Assembly (NCBI GenBank): GCA_011033025.1 | Contig: WFMF01000267.1 | Span: 62,001 to 126,000 of the forward strand | Direction of reading: 5' to 3' | Source of the DNA: Beroe forskalii | Lineage: Eukaryota; Ctenophora; Nuda; Beroida; Beroidae | Length of the DNA: 64,000 nucleotides | Part shown: positions 1 to 11,194 of the stretch, one piece after another | How the letters are laid out: every line of letters starts with the position of its first letter | Position numbering within the stretch: the first letter of the stretch is position 1 | Translations under genes and position numbers: made by a program | The notes under the pieces: model-generated | What the model was told of the DNA's origin: nothing | Databases searched by the model: none | The model's input: only the letters and a program-made list of their open reading frames with translations

Positions 1-114
1 CATCATACAAGAGCAAATAATATGATCAAAACTTGCACGATCCAGCATTACTAAAAGTAACCAACGAATAATGGTAAATTCTGCTCCTTCATAAACTTTT
101 TGAGAGCTTATTAT

Positions 115-312
115 TTGGTCTTGCCGCATTCATTTCTGTTTAATGCTGTTTTAATTTTGATGCTCCGTATCTTTTGACTTGATTGAAGTTCTTTGATGCG
201 GTAAAAAGTATTCAATAAACTTGAGTTGCAGTGTTTCAAATTTGCGAACGAGGTGCTGCGTAGCAGCGCCGAGTGAGTTGTGTATTTGCAGGCCCAACGG
301 GCCTGCTAGTTT
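115..312 (+). repeat. Dispersed repeat fragment with hairpin + CTAG end
   Basis: This copy, in an ATG7 intron, resembles segments at 14885-15175, 34540-34870 and 49500-50070. Shared landmarks are a stretch near TTTCTGTTTAATGCTG, a GC-rich box GAACGAGGTGCTGCGTAGC, and an end with a GGCCC-AAC-GGGCC hairpin followed by TGCTAG and a host T. It looks like one non-autonomous mobile family; I could not define the other end. Confidence 0.5.
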
Positions 313-485
313 GTTATAAAATAGACCCGTTAATTTTGGGATATTTCCTGACTCCTGAGAGCGTAGCATCCAGTTTATGCCCGTAGGACGAGGGTTCAAA
401 CCAATGGATCCCATCAGATAAGGGTGTATGAATTAGAGACTTATATGAAAACGTGAGAGGTTGTCTATTATAAAAGCAACATTAC

Positions 486-2616
486 CTGCCCCCGCCAGAG
501 GCTCCAATTGAACTTCCAACACTAAGGAATGATCAATACTCCCTTTCGCACTGGTCTTATCCTTACGTAAACACACCACTTTCACAGTCCTGCTGTCACC
601 CCTGCGATGAAACGTGAAGAGGCCCAAAATAATGGGCGTGTGGTTCCGAAACTCCTACAATCAAGACTATAATGCCGTCAAGAGATAGAAGATCTGACTT
701 AAAACTGTGACACGTGTGCATTACGCACTGTGCAGTCACTGGCGTTTTGGCAGCTTTTCGTTTTGGTAAAAATACCTTTAAATGGTGAACATTCAACAAG
801 CTTACGAATTGAAGGAAACAAGAGCAAGTAGATTCCTCAAAGGCCATCCAGGGTGCTCGGTATCTGTACTGGGATCCCTGATTACGATGTATTCATGCGA
901 TAGAAAGTGAAAATGGTGATGAAACTTAGCTAAAGCGGTAGTACAGCCATGAATGTGCTTAGGTATTGATAAGGATTTCAGCCCTTGAAGCACTACAATG
1001 TTTCTTGTATAAGTCTTAATTGCAGCTTATTCAATAGTGACTGTTAATTACAATACATAAAGGAAACTTACATGCGTGTCTATTTTTAGCTTCTTATCAG
1101 TAATTCGATTCAATTCACCATCGAGGAATGTAACTCCTGAAACAAATATTGACCAAATGAGGAAGGAATGAACAACGTGCATATGCCGAAATTGTGATGA
1201 TTTCATTACTAGCCGGAATAGCTAGAACAATAGTACTTTCATAGTAAAATTACTGTAGAACAAAAGGCCAAAACTTTAAAATTATTATGTTGTGATTCGA
1301 TGAAATCAAAGCGGAATAACTAGAAAAAGAGACTGCGTGCGCGCGACAGGTCCCGCAATCAAGAAACAAAAACTAGCAATAGCGCGAAGACCGTTTGAAG
1401 TAGGCAGTAAAGTTTAAGATAAGCTTGTATTTCCTTCATATTAACGCTCAGCCTAAAAATTGCGGTTATATGCTAACATGATAGATTATCACACGATCAA
1501 TCTTGTTATCTAATGAAAATGTTGCTTTATGAGGATCATACGTTGGTTAAGGATTTAACATGGAACATTTACGCGACAGAAATTTCAAATTAGGAAGAAT
1601 TTATGATTTACGAATCTTTTTAAATCGGAAACCATCTTTACCTGTAGAACAGTTATCAATAATTTTCTGCTTTTCTTCTTCTGAGAACTTATTCCGGGCA
1701 ACATCCCTGCTGATGAGCTTGGTAGACGTTACTAGGGCCGGGAAACAGAACCAGTAGTTATAACGGTATTTCTTGAGGTCAGCAAAGCACACGCAATAGA
1801 ACTGATTCAGAAGGGAGGTATCTTCCAGCGCACTGCCATCGGTTATAGAGGTCCAGATCTGAAACAGTGTGAAGGTGCTACATTTAACAACTTGATGGCA
1901 CGCCTCGTCCATCATCCACCTTACACAGTCTCGGCTTTCCCCTCGACCGAGTAAGTTGCGGTATGGGTCACCACTTCGGCATGTAACCGCTAACTATACG
2001 CAAATCAATACCTACTCCAATGAGCTTCTAGATTAGCACTATTCTTACATAATATTTTGAGGCTCGTCAACAAATCTTATTGCCAACGCCGTTCAGAATA
2101 GCGTTGAAATCCTTAGCTTTGAAATCCTCGACAGTGTTAGTGTTGAGGATTTCCCCGTAATACGGACACCCTCTGTCGGCAGGGGAGCTGGAGAAACTGT
2201 CGTAAGAGAGGGTGAGGTGTGCGGGGAGGCCGGGCTTGCAATCTGAAATATAACGCTATCAGAGATTCTACGTGTGATAGTTTCAGGCTTGCAATCTGAA
2301 ACGATAAAACTATCAGACATTTCACATATTGTGACAGTTTGATGCAAATAGATCAAGGAATCCGTCAGTCTTATTAAATTTTCATATTTCTTGACAGTCA
2401 AGAACTCAAGTTGAAGTGGGGGCATAAGTACGGGATAACGGGACATTTCAAATTTCCATCAACACATGAAAATCGTGAATTACCATTGGTATAAAAGGCG
2501 CTGAGTGGTAACGGTCGTTCGTCTAGCTTCAATTCGTCGAGTTTCTTAGAGTTGAGCTGAGTCCAAAAGGTGTGGTCGATGGAACTGATGAACGGCACAT
2601 ACTGCAACGTTGACAT
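486..2616 (-). CDS. ATG7: Autophagy E1-like enzyme ATG7, 5' half (partial)
   Basis: ATG7 is the E1-like enzyme that activates ATG8/LC3 and ATG12 for conjugation in autophagy. I assembled five exons, all with compatible phases: 2616-2484 (start ATG), 2242-about 2088, 1858-1642, 992-806 and 601-486. They give the ATG7 N-terminal domain in order: [17 protein letters not shown], then GLPAHLTL and [10 protein letters not shown], then [20 protein letters not shown], then [13 protein letters not shown], then [15 protein letters not shown]. These match the family's N-terminal fold that recruits ATG3/ATG10. The catalytic adenylation domain and its cysteine lie beyond the left edge. The exon 2 donor is uncertain: GGC|GTTGGC at 2088 keeps phase 0, but the homology would suit an end about 12 bases later, where no GT is present. 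A duplicated acceptor lies upstream of exon 2. The zinc-finger gene lies upstream on the same strand, 467 bases away. The family call is very secure; exon edges are inferred. Confidence 0.88.
2243..2330 (-). other. Duplicated (decoy) splice acceptor before ATG7 exon 2
   Basis: The true acceptor (TTTCAG|ATTGCAAGCC, exon start 2242) is repeated 53 bases upstream, with TTTCAG|ATTGCAAGCC again at 2295. The preceding TCTGATAG-containing tract is also copied. The upstream copy runs into non-homologous sequence after about 11 exon bases, so it is a stub and not an exon. Confidence 0.75.
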
Positions 2617-3082
2617 GCCAAGCTACGCATGATAAAGTTGGTAATAACTTCGGGCTGAGTTGAATAATTAGAACGTGTAAAACTCATCATATCGGAATAA
2701 GGGAAAAATTAGTGTAATGAAGAAAGCCCCACATACTCACATAAGGAATATCAGATTCAGTTAAAATTTAAAGATCCTACTCAGCAGACTACAGTGATGA
2801 ATACGCCTACAGTGAATAAGCTTCATTGAGATCAATAATGGAGCAGCTTTTTACAGAGTAATATAACCAAGTTCTCAATTGCAAAAGCTTAAATCTATCT
2901 TGATAATTAATTTATGATGAAATACAACAACGGAAAAAATGTACGCAATCAATATAAATTTCAGTGGGATCATTTACGTATTAAAAGAAAGTATTCATCG
3001 TATGCAACCAGGTAACGTACCAAGTTAAGTGCGAAGTAACGTACCAAGTAGCGTACCAAAGTACCACATCACGAAGGTTCCT

Positions 3083-6000
3083 TCAACTGAATTCAGATCT
3101 TGACCGAATAATAACGTCCTCTGAGATTTCTAAGAAGGTGGACACATGGCATTCCTGGCCACTATCAGCAGTCCCATCTCGTATTTCAGCGTTACCTCCT
3201 CTCTCACTGCGTGACACTAACCTATCGAATGTACCCGCATCTTTATTGCTTAACCTTGCATAGACACATTTCTTTCGCGGATTAGTTCGGGCACCTTTTT
3301 TCGGTCCACTTCGTCTTTCCCCTTCCTGAACGTCCTGTTTTCTGAGGTTACTGGACCCAGCTACGGCGGTGCAATTGTCTGCCTCCACCGAATTGGGTGA
3401 CCTTGATTTGGAAGCTTTTGATCTACGTTTAGTGACTCGAGAAGGCGACTGGAAGCGCAGTGCTTCTGTCGGAAAGTTCTTCCTGGAAGAAGTCTTCACA
3501 CCAGAACATTGTCTCGAAGAAGATAGCTGACTATTTGGCACGTTCGAGTCATTGACAGGCCCGCGATCATCTGCACGACGGTAAGAGCGATTTGGAGCAG
3601 GCGAATTTGCAGATTCTGGCGACATAACGAGTGTTGGGGATGCTTCTTGAGAAGAATACTGAGTAGATTCTGAAGAATCTACAGAGCGAGTCTGACATGC
3701 TGAAGATATTTGAGAGGATTTTACAATCGGCGTCTGGACACTGGTATCACGGTACTTGCGGTGCACACGACGTTTTCGAAGAGACTCTGGGTCAACGCGT
3801 TTCTTGGGCGGAAGGGAATTCTGAAGGAAACATAGGGGGAATTTTATGGGGTGTCCCTATCTGAGTTAATTACAGTTTATCACATTCACACAATATGACG
3901 TCATGAATATGATCATGCAAGATTCAAAAGAATATACCAGAGTCATTATGCTAAATTATGATTCCACGGGGAGTACAGATGATTACGATATAATTGTACT
4001 TCAATGTTGTACTACAATAGTACAATGTGGTATTACAATGTTACAATCCACACAATGAACCTGACATAACTTCGATAACAACTTATAACTCACATTGCTA
4101 CAATACGGCATTATGGCACACCGCGATTATTTAGCAATACAAACAATAGCTATTATAACACAGAACATAGGGGAAGCCATCTGAATTCATCGGGCAATAA
4201 TTACCTAATTAGGTAATTACATAATTACGGTACTAGAGAATCCTAAATATAATCATGAGCAACATGCAATCCGTTCCAGACCGGGTTTGGGCGGCACGTA
4301 CTAACCGGGTTATGGCCGTTATGTTTCCGAATGTTGTGCGATCTGAAGCCACTGGCGGTCGAGAACTTGCTCCCACATTTCTCACATTTGAACCAGGTCT
4401 CTGGGAGGTGCAGGCGCTCGTGCCTTCTTAGCTGCGCTGAAAAGGGTCGTATTTAAAGGATGCTGGTCCAAAATTCAAAACAGCCCAAATATTGATCATT
4501 AATTACAAAAAATTTAAAGCATTTGCGTAAAAAAGGAAAACGTTATTATCTTAAAGAGACACTTTTCCCTACCACCCTGGGAAAAGCGCCGCTTTTCAAT
4601 TCCATTTGTGTCAGTTCTTCATGGAGAGCGGAGGCTCCTCCTTATAACTACCTCTCAATTATGATAAGGGATATAGAAAGTGTAATGGAACTAGTTCTAT
4701 TGTTTGAAGTTACCATTGTTTGAGGTATTGCAGCTCTCCTTTATAAGGTACTGGAAACGATTACAGAGTTAGTTGTGGTGAATTCAAATAAGAGTTTCTC
4801 TTTCGTTGCCCCACATAAACAGGTGGGCTAGGTAAAACAATAGAACAGCCAAATTCCATAATATGGAGGTGGTATACTTTATTGTTTTATCGAGTTAATG
4901 TGAATCCGGCTAGATAAATTATATCTAGTCCGATTCACATCAACTCGTGTTGATTTTAGTTAGAGTATAGTTTCCATAAGCTGCTAGACCGGTGAAAATC
5001 TAGCACAGCCGGTGGTACAACTGCGAAAATATTGAATCAAAGGGAGCCTTTGGGGGTTTCTTATAAGGTTGAAAACGAATTTCTTCTCATTTGCTAGTTT
5101 TCCTTACTCGTCTAGGCAAAACTACAACACGTTAAACGTATTCGTATACGTTTAACTGCCCTACTTTCATTTCAAGGGTGTTAGTAACTCATCAAATATT
5201 GAACTTGATTTCCGTTTTATTTCTATTTGCGTTGCACCCACAGCATACCTTGGGTGTTGAAGGATCTCTTGCAGACCGTACACGGGAACTTCCTCAAGTT
5301 CTCCTTGTTCAGCAGGTGGTTCAGCAGTCCCTGGTGTCGGGTGAAGGAGGTCCCGCAGAACGAACACACGAACACCCGCCCCTCCTTCCGACACTCGTGT
5401 CGCTCCCAACTTGCACGTGTGCGGAACACCGCCGCGCACTCCTCACATTTGTAGCACGTGTGATCACGTGTTTGTACCCTACCACACGTGACACACCGGT
5501 TATTAGACTGCTGGTGGACTGTGCTGAGGTGTGACTTGAGCGAGGCAGCCCTACTAAACATCGCATCGCACTTCGCACACTTGAATTGTTTGGGTTGGTG
5601 GGTAGTCACGTGACTTCGCAGGTATTTGGCGCTGCTGAACCCGCGCATACATATGCCGCAGGTAAACAAATCCTTGTGTTTGGAAAGGTTGTGTTCTCGG
5701 AGTCCGTCCGGCGTTTCGAAGTATTCCTGACACGTGGGGCAGACCGTGTTGGCGAAGTGCTCTGTGCTGTGCTCCCCGGGGGACTCCATCAGGGCGGCCG
5801 GACTCAACATGGCGTCAGGAAGGACGGAGGACGGCGTGATGACGTCATTAGGAGGGGGTGGTGGTGTGGTGGTCGAGTGGTAGGTATCTTGGGGAGTGGT
5901 AGAGGAGTGGTATGTATCTTGTGGGGTGGACGAGTGGTAAGTATCTTGTGGGGTTGAGGAGTGGTAGGTATCTTGGGGAGTTGAGTAGGTGTCTTGTGTT

Positions 6001-6110
6001 GTAGAGGAGTGGTATTGGTCTTGGGGCGTTGAGGAGTGGTAGGTATCTTGAGGAGTCTGAGGGTCTGATTCGGACAGTTGGGACGCATCAACATCTCCAC
6101 CACTATTGCT
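3083..6110 (-). CDS. C2H2 zinc-finger protein with TPQDTYHSS repeat N-region
   Basis: This is a probable nuclear DNA-binding protein built from three phase-compatible exons: 6110-5249 (phase 1 end, donor GTATGC), 4436-4306 (acceptor TTTTCAG, phase 0 end, donor GTTAGT) and 3820-3083 (acceptor CTTCAG, stop at 3083). About 576 residues are visible. The N-terminal part has about eight degenerate copies of a TPQDTYHSS-like unit, then a proline run. Fingers follow: CPTC..H..H, CGIC..H..H, CAKC..H..H, a degenerate CVTC, a CEEC..H..C and a CSFC finger. A CTVC finger is split by intron 1, and its histidines (RRHERLH) are supplied by exon 2, which is strong support for the splice. Exon 2 adds one more finger (CEKC...HNIRKH). 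Exon 3 is Ser/Arg/Lys-rich with a basic cluster KKRVDPESLRKRRVHRK that could be a nuclear signal. The first exon with the start codon was not found; an ATG at 6181 is out of frame. No orthologue is recognised. Confidence 0.75.
4891..4947. repeat. Short foldback in zinc-finger gene intron
   Basis: Imperfect inverted repeat with arms of about 26 bases. It starts CGAGTTAATGTGAATC, ends GATTCACATCAACTCG, and has a GCTAGATA/TATCTAG inner stem around a loop of about 5 bases. It is likely a MITE-type foldback and shows no coding signal. Confidence 0.6.
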
Positions 6111-6189
6111 CTGTAAATATAGCGAAATGAATTCAATTCAGAAGAATCCAAGGACTCTGAATTCATTGAGTGGGTATCCATAATTTGCA

Positions 6190-7690
6190 GCCAAAGTGGC
6201 TAATAAAAGTGCGTTCGGAAAAGATTGTCACTTGCAATTTTCTGGAGAAACGGCTGCCGGGAGTGACTTTTTGATGTGATATTCGTTTTTTCAGACATTT
6301 TTGGATTGAGATAATCGGGTTTTACCGATAACTAAGTTTTCTTAGCCCATTCTATAGCAGATTCAAATTTCTAATTATTTGCTCCGCTGTACGAAACTGA
6401 CCACAGATTTCGTTGTCAAAGAAAACACGCTATCAACGGACCCAGGAAGTGCGAGATTATCAAAATGAGGCTGTTGCAGCATACGTGGATGCTTACTGGA
6501 ACAAATGAACTGTTTTTTGTCGAGTTGAAATAATCTTAAGGGGGTGCTTTGACCTCAAAAAGGATATGCTCCAGATAGGGCAATTGCAACTTTTGCTCTG
6601 ACAATTGCCCAGAAATATAACATTTAAATAACTTGATACATTCGGTTATCGTATTAGGCTATTAGTTCAGACCCTTCCGTACACGGGACAACCATTTTTA
6701 AGATTTTGACTTATTGTCTTAACTTCAGAAACGTGTGTGCAAGATGTGTACTGGATTATCGGTTACTGAACTGTTAAATTTGCCTCATTTAGCTCCAATC
6801 TTTATCAATCATACAGGGTTAAATTGTACAGAAATTTGCCCCGAATGTCAACCAATCATCCTATTCTTTAGTTTCGGACCTGAACGTCCTGAATATGTCC
6901 TGAATAGTGAAATCGGACCATAAAAACATGGCCTAGAAGATGTAGAATTCGCCATACAGCGGAGCACCTGAAAACAATCAAAAAACTAGCTGGATGACCC
7001 ACTCAAAAATCTTCGTTAACACTGAAAATTTGCAATTCAGTCTGGTAGAGACCCTTGTACTTGAATATGTCGAAATTTTGACATATTTGGTCATATTTTT
7101 CATTTTATGCCTGTAGTGACAATCATTTCCGAACGCCCTAGTAGGTTAATTTCTGTCAATAACCTCACACACAAAACAGTGGTACCTGTAAAGGGAGATA
7201 GGTCACATCTTCTGCACAACTCTGCACGTCACTCACCAGCAGCACGGAATCTGGGGGGTGAATCAGTGTTAGGGTATTCTATGGCATTGATCTTAGTATA
7301 TACCTATTATCACGCGTTATCCAAAGTCTTATCTATATCGCTGTATGGGTATATGACAAACATTAAACAAACACAGAATATCGATTTATAATCCAAGGAT
7401 CAGAGTGGAGAGGGAAGAGATCCTGCAGATGGAAGGTCCTCCCTTGTCAACTGCAATGAAGATTCCATCAGCAGGTGACGAGAGAGAGAACGGAGGTGTA
7501 TATTCGTCTAATTGGTTAATAAAACTATCAAAGATAATATCATAGCCCCACAATTATGGTATTGAAATGATCATGAAAAGTTCCGAAAAAAAGGTTGTGG
7601 ATAAGGCAACATGATAACAAGGTGCCTGACGGCTGTGGTGGTGAGGAAAACTCGTGAAGATCCTTTAAAATACGAATACACGGGCCAATT
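6190..7690. other. Intergenic, no gene seen
   Basis: The region is AT-rich with only short unrelated open frames. The 5' exon(s) of the zinc-finger gene should lie here or beyond, but I could not pick out a start exon with a phase-0 donor. Confidence 0.5.
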
Positions 7691-7699
7691 TCAATTGGA

Positions 7700-7925
7700 A
7701 CGGCAATATGAATAGCCCTGACAATTTGTGTATCCCCGAGAATTTGAATAGCCCCGAGAATTTGAATAGCACCGACAGATTGAATAGCCCTGACAACTTG
7801 AATGGCTCCGACAACTTGAATAGGCCCGACAATTTGAATAGGCCCGACAATCTGACAATTTGAATATCCCTGACAATTTGTGGGGAATATTTGAATATTC
7901 CTGACAATAAGAATATTCCTAATTA
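7700..7925. repeat. 18-bp minisatellite
   Basis: About 12 degenerate tandem copies of an 18-base unit (GAATAGCCCCGAGAATTT type). Because 18 is a multiple of 3 the array stays open on the minus strand as repeated AIQIVG-like hexapeptides, but nothing around it looks like a gene. Confidence 0.85.
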
Positions 7926-8382
7926 TTTGAATATGGTAGTGAGGAATACATGCCAACAAAGGTTCATTTATATTCATCGTGCCATCGTGGAAATTAATAC
8001 TATTCGATCTCCTCTTTATTCCGTGGCATTGCTCAGACCCAGAGCGCTCGGAGTTCAAGCAACGCTAAGCTAAGGACTAATCACGGGGAATTGATATAGC
8101 CTCAAAGAGGGTAGGAATATTCATGCTTTAAAGCTTTAACAGTAGAAGGCGTATATAATTAATACTATTGAGCCAGGATCATGATTCTGATAAAGGTATG
8201 GTAGTCAATAGTCATAAGGTTATAGAATCCTCTCTCTCATTTCTTTACGCATTTGAATTTATACTTGGGCAGCGCAACGTCTAGATTTTTTCACATTATG
8301 CTACGCATGTTAATAAGTTAATATCCCATAACTTAGTGGGGACTTGTAAGTTGCTGACAAAACATCACGTCTAAGTCACGCA

Positions 8383-8500
8383 TAAGGGGAGGGAGAGGGT
8401 TTTCTAATGTTTATCATACTCGTTATTGTAATCTGGGTTTGTAAGGGGAGGGAGAGGGTTTTCTAATGTTTATCATACTCGTTATTGTAATCTGGGTTTG
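8383..8500 (+). repeat. Exact 59-bp tandem duplication
   Basis: Two copies of a 59-base unit beginning TAAGGGGAGGGAGAGGG sit head to tail at 8383-8441 and 8442-8500, with no difference that I can see. The duplication is therefore recent. Confidence 0.9.
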
Positions 8501-8814
8501 AGCTTACCACCAACCATCGGCCATTCGGCCAACAATTGTAGTGGTCCCCTATAGTGGTCCTCTAGTGTCATCTATACTTCTATAGTGGTCCTCTGGGAGA
8601 AGTCGGCGAACCTCCAGTCTGCCGTGATCACCAACCGAAGTCAAGACGACGAATTATTACTTTTTTTTGATTTCCCCCATAAAATTTATGCTATGATGGA
8701 CAATTTCTCACTTAGTCACTTATCAGTGCTCAGTAAAGGCGTAGAGTGGTTTTATGATTTCACAACTATGGGAACTCAATACCGATCTGTCTAAAACCAT
8801 GACTAAACTGAAAC

Positions 8815-9765
8815 GTGAGTAGTCAGTACTTCAGTAGTAAGTTAGCAACTTTGAGCTGTAAATTATTCCAATGGGTAAATAGCAATGGCTTGATGCTAAA
8901 CCTCAAAAAAACCCACTACATGATATTCAGCAGAAATAAAATTTTGCAAAATCCCGATCTTAAAATTAACAACTTCCCCATCAAGCGAGTCCAGGAAGCT
9001 CGCTTCCTTGGAGTGATGGTTGACGAAAAATTGGCATGGTCTGCTCACATTAAGGCCCTAAAGTAAAATGTCAAGATACGTTGGCATTATGTACAAGATA
9101 AAATCCAAAGTTCCTGAACAAGTAAGGCTTCAGATATATCATAGTTTTGTTCAGAGTCATCTTAACTTTTTGCTGTTTAGTTTGGGGCTTTACGAACAAA
9201 AAGTAACATAAGTCAACTTTTCACCGCACAGAAAAAAGCTATGAGAGCAGTAATGCCGGGATATGTCAACTACTACTACAAGGACGGTAGGCTTCCTACT
9301 AGCACGAAAAGCTCTTTCAATGATTATGGTATTCTAACAATCCACGGCATTATTGCAAAATCAGGCAGTTCAAATGATGCATAAGGCCAAAAAGTTTTCC
9401 GTCCATGTTACCAATCTCAATTAAAACCACGATCAATAGTGATATCTTGACTATGAGTACACTGGATCAGACTAATTCCTCGTTTTTAGCATGGTTCAAT
9501 GAACACAACACTCAGGTGTTCAGAAACTCTGTGTTTTTAAAGGTCCACTTTTATACTACGACCAGCGAACGGTACAAAGTTTCCTTTCACCTGCTTGTTG
9601 CATCTCATTCAATATTTTTAAAAATAATTCAAAAAAAGTTTATGATAAAATTACAGTCAGAGGGTGAGCAAAACGATTGGAGGACTAATAGCTTCTTAAT
9701 TTTTGACATTAGAGGTCTTAGATCCATGCGAAATGAAGGCAAAATTGTTAACTACAGTGTATAAT
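8815..9765 (+). mobile_element. LINE reverse transcriptase C-terminal relic (CR1/Jockey-like)
   Basis: Frame pieces read as the thumb/C-terminal part of a non-LTR retrotransposon ORF2: KLFQWVNSNGLMLNLKKTHY, then a RFLGVMVDEKLAWSAHI motif (8815-9066). After a frameshift comes a KMSRYVGIMYKIKSKVPEQV-type segment, and then a last open piece at 9405-9764. The W..N.L.LN..KT and FLGV.(V/I)D..L.W..HI signatures are standard for CR1/Jockey-type RTs. Several frame breaks mean it is dead. The fingers/palm region with the YADD box is absent, so it is 5'-truncated. Confidence 0.72.
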
Positions 9766-9769
9766 GCTA

Positions 9770-10995
9770 ATGAGTGTATTAAATAAGTGTATAAATATTC
9801 AATATTAATTTATTACAAATTTTGATGACGTGATATACAAACTTATAAAATTAATTCGTATATGAATTGTATATGAATGTAATATGAACCGTTTTGCCAT
9901 AACTAATTAAAAAATCACGGTTTATCGAGTTTTTAGAAGATTTATGTTTGACAGTTTTTATCCGCATTGTTCTTGATTTGCAATAAATTGTTTTGCGAGT
10001 TTTTCAGTGAAGTTATGTTTTGACAGTTTCTATCTATTTTGTTATTATTGATCTGCAGTCTTGGTAATATCCGTATTTCATATGCTTTGAAACGGCATAT
10101 TACATAAAGATGAACTCCTTAAATACGTAAATCAGTGCTTTATGAGTTTATGTTTTTGTTGGATTGTTAAACTTGTATTGTGTAATATTGATATAATATT
10201 GCGGCACCTTGCCAGCCCCACCGTGGGTTTCACAACAACAACAACAACATGTCAGAGCCAGGATTTCAATCCGTGTTCGATGATCAATCATATGTTATAT
10301 TTCAATTTGATCATTAGTAATTTCATTCATACGATCAACCAATATAGTTCTGGGAATGTAGATTAAAATAGTCACGGGGAATGGGTAGTAAGATTACTGT
10401 CTGCGAACAAATCAGTTAATGTGATCATGTGCAGACCTTAGAATGCTGTATAGTAGTCTCACGACAAGTTTTGACCGATTTAAAGGGTAGTACTATATGC
10501 GTAGAGTCGTGTTCTACTCGCGCTTTATATCATGTGTTTGTTATGACACACCAATTTAAATACACATCTACGCGACCTTTGCTTTTGCGTTACAAAAATG
10601 TGCATATCTCCGAGGTTTTTTGAGCAAACTTGATGAAACTTTCAGGATAATTAGAGCTTCATAAAAGCAACATCTCAGTGAAGTTTAGATTCATTTTTGA
10701 GCTCCAGAAGCGGAGTTATGACCGAAAAGCCAGTTGTTAAGCGGTAACTTTAAATCAAAACACCGGTTTATCTGTCATATCTCAATTTCTGAGGGTCAGA
10801 AATGTTAGCTACTCCAGGAATGTATTGGTCATATCTTGCCCGTAATATCCTGAAAGTTTGATCAAAATTGCTCAAAAAACGGCTGAGTTATGCGCTTTTT
10901 TGTTTTGTGTTAACAAGCATTTTCTATTATTACCATATAAGGTAATGTGTGCTTGTTGTGTACAGGGTGTGTCTTTTGTACACCGTTCGACTACT
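9770..10995. other. AT-rich non-coding, with a probable dispersed repeat
   Basis: There is no gene. A (CAA)n-like tract is at about 10231-10250. The stretch from about 10560 to 10910 has the look of an ancient dispersed repeat: alternating phrases such as GAAACTTTCAGGATAA and CGGCTGAGTTATG. I see no terminal repeats. Confidence 0.35.
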
Positions 10996-11190
10996 ATAGT
11001 ACTTTAGAGGCTCAGACTCACCGCAGAAATATGATTTAGAGCACTCGGCTCAGCTTCGCTTCGCCTCGCACTCTAAATTATTTAAATGTCTCCAGCTACG
11101 CTGTCGACATTTAAATATTATATAGAGCCCTGCTCTCGCAGGGCTCTATATTGTCTGCGTGTTCGTCTTACGCCTCTAAAGTACATATAT
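10996..11190. repeat. Foldback element containing three internal hairpins
   Basis: Outer inverted ends GTACTTTAGAGGC / GCCTCTAAAGTAC enclose three separate hairpins. The first has TTTAGAG/CTCTAAA arms around a GC-rich loop (11036-11081). The second has ATTTAAATGTC/GACATTTAAAT arms. The third is ATATAGAGCCCTGC-TCTC-GCAGGGCTCTATAT, a perfect 14-bp stem. The design is MITE-like. Confidence 0.7.
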
Positions 11191-11194
11191 GATG

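Noticed and set aside
6111-6181. ATG at 6181 as the zinc-finger start
   Set aside because: It is out of frame with the finger-coding exon (71 bases to the acceptor) and no donor lies between, so it is not used in the model.
7540-8058. 172-codon minus-strand frame with IVRAIQ repeats
   Set aside because: Explained by the 18-bp minisatellite; flanks show no gene features.
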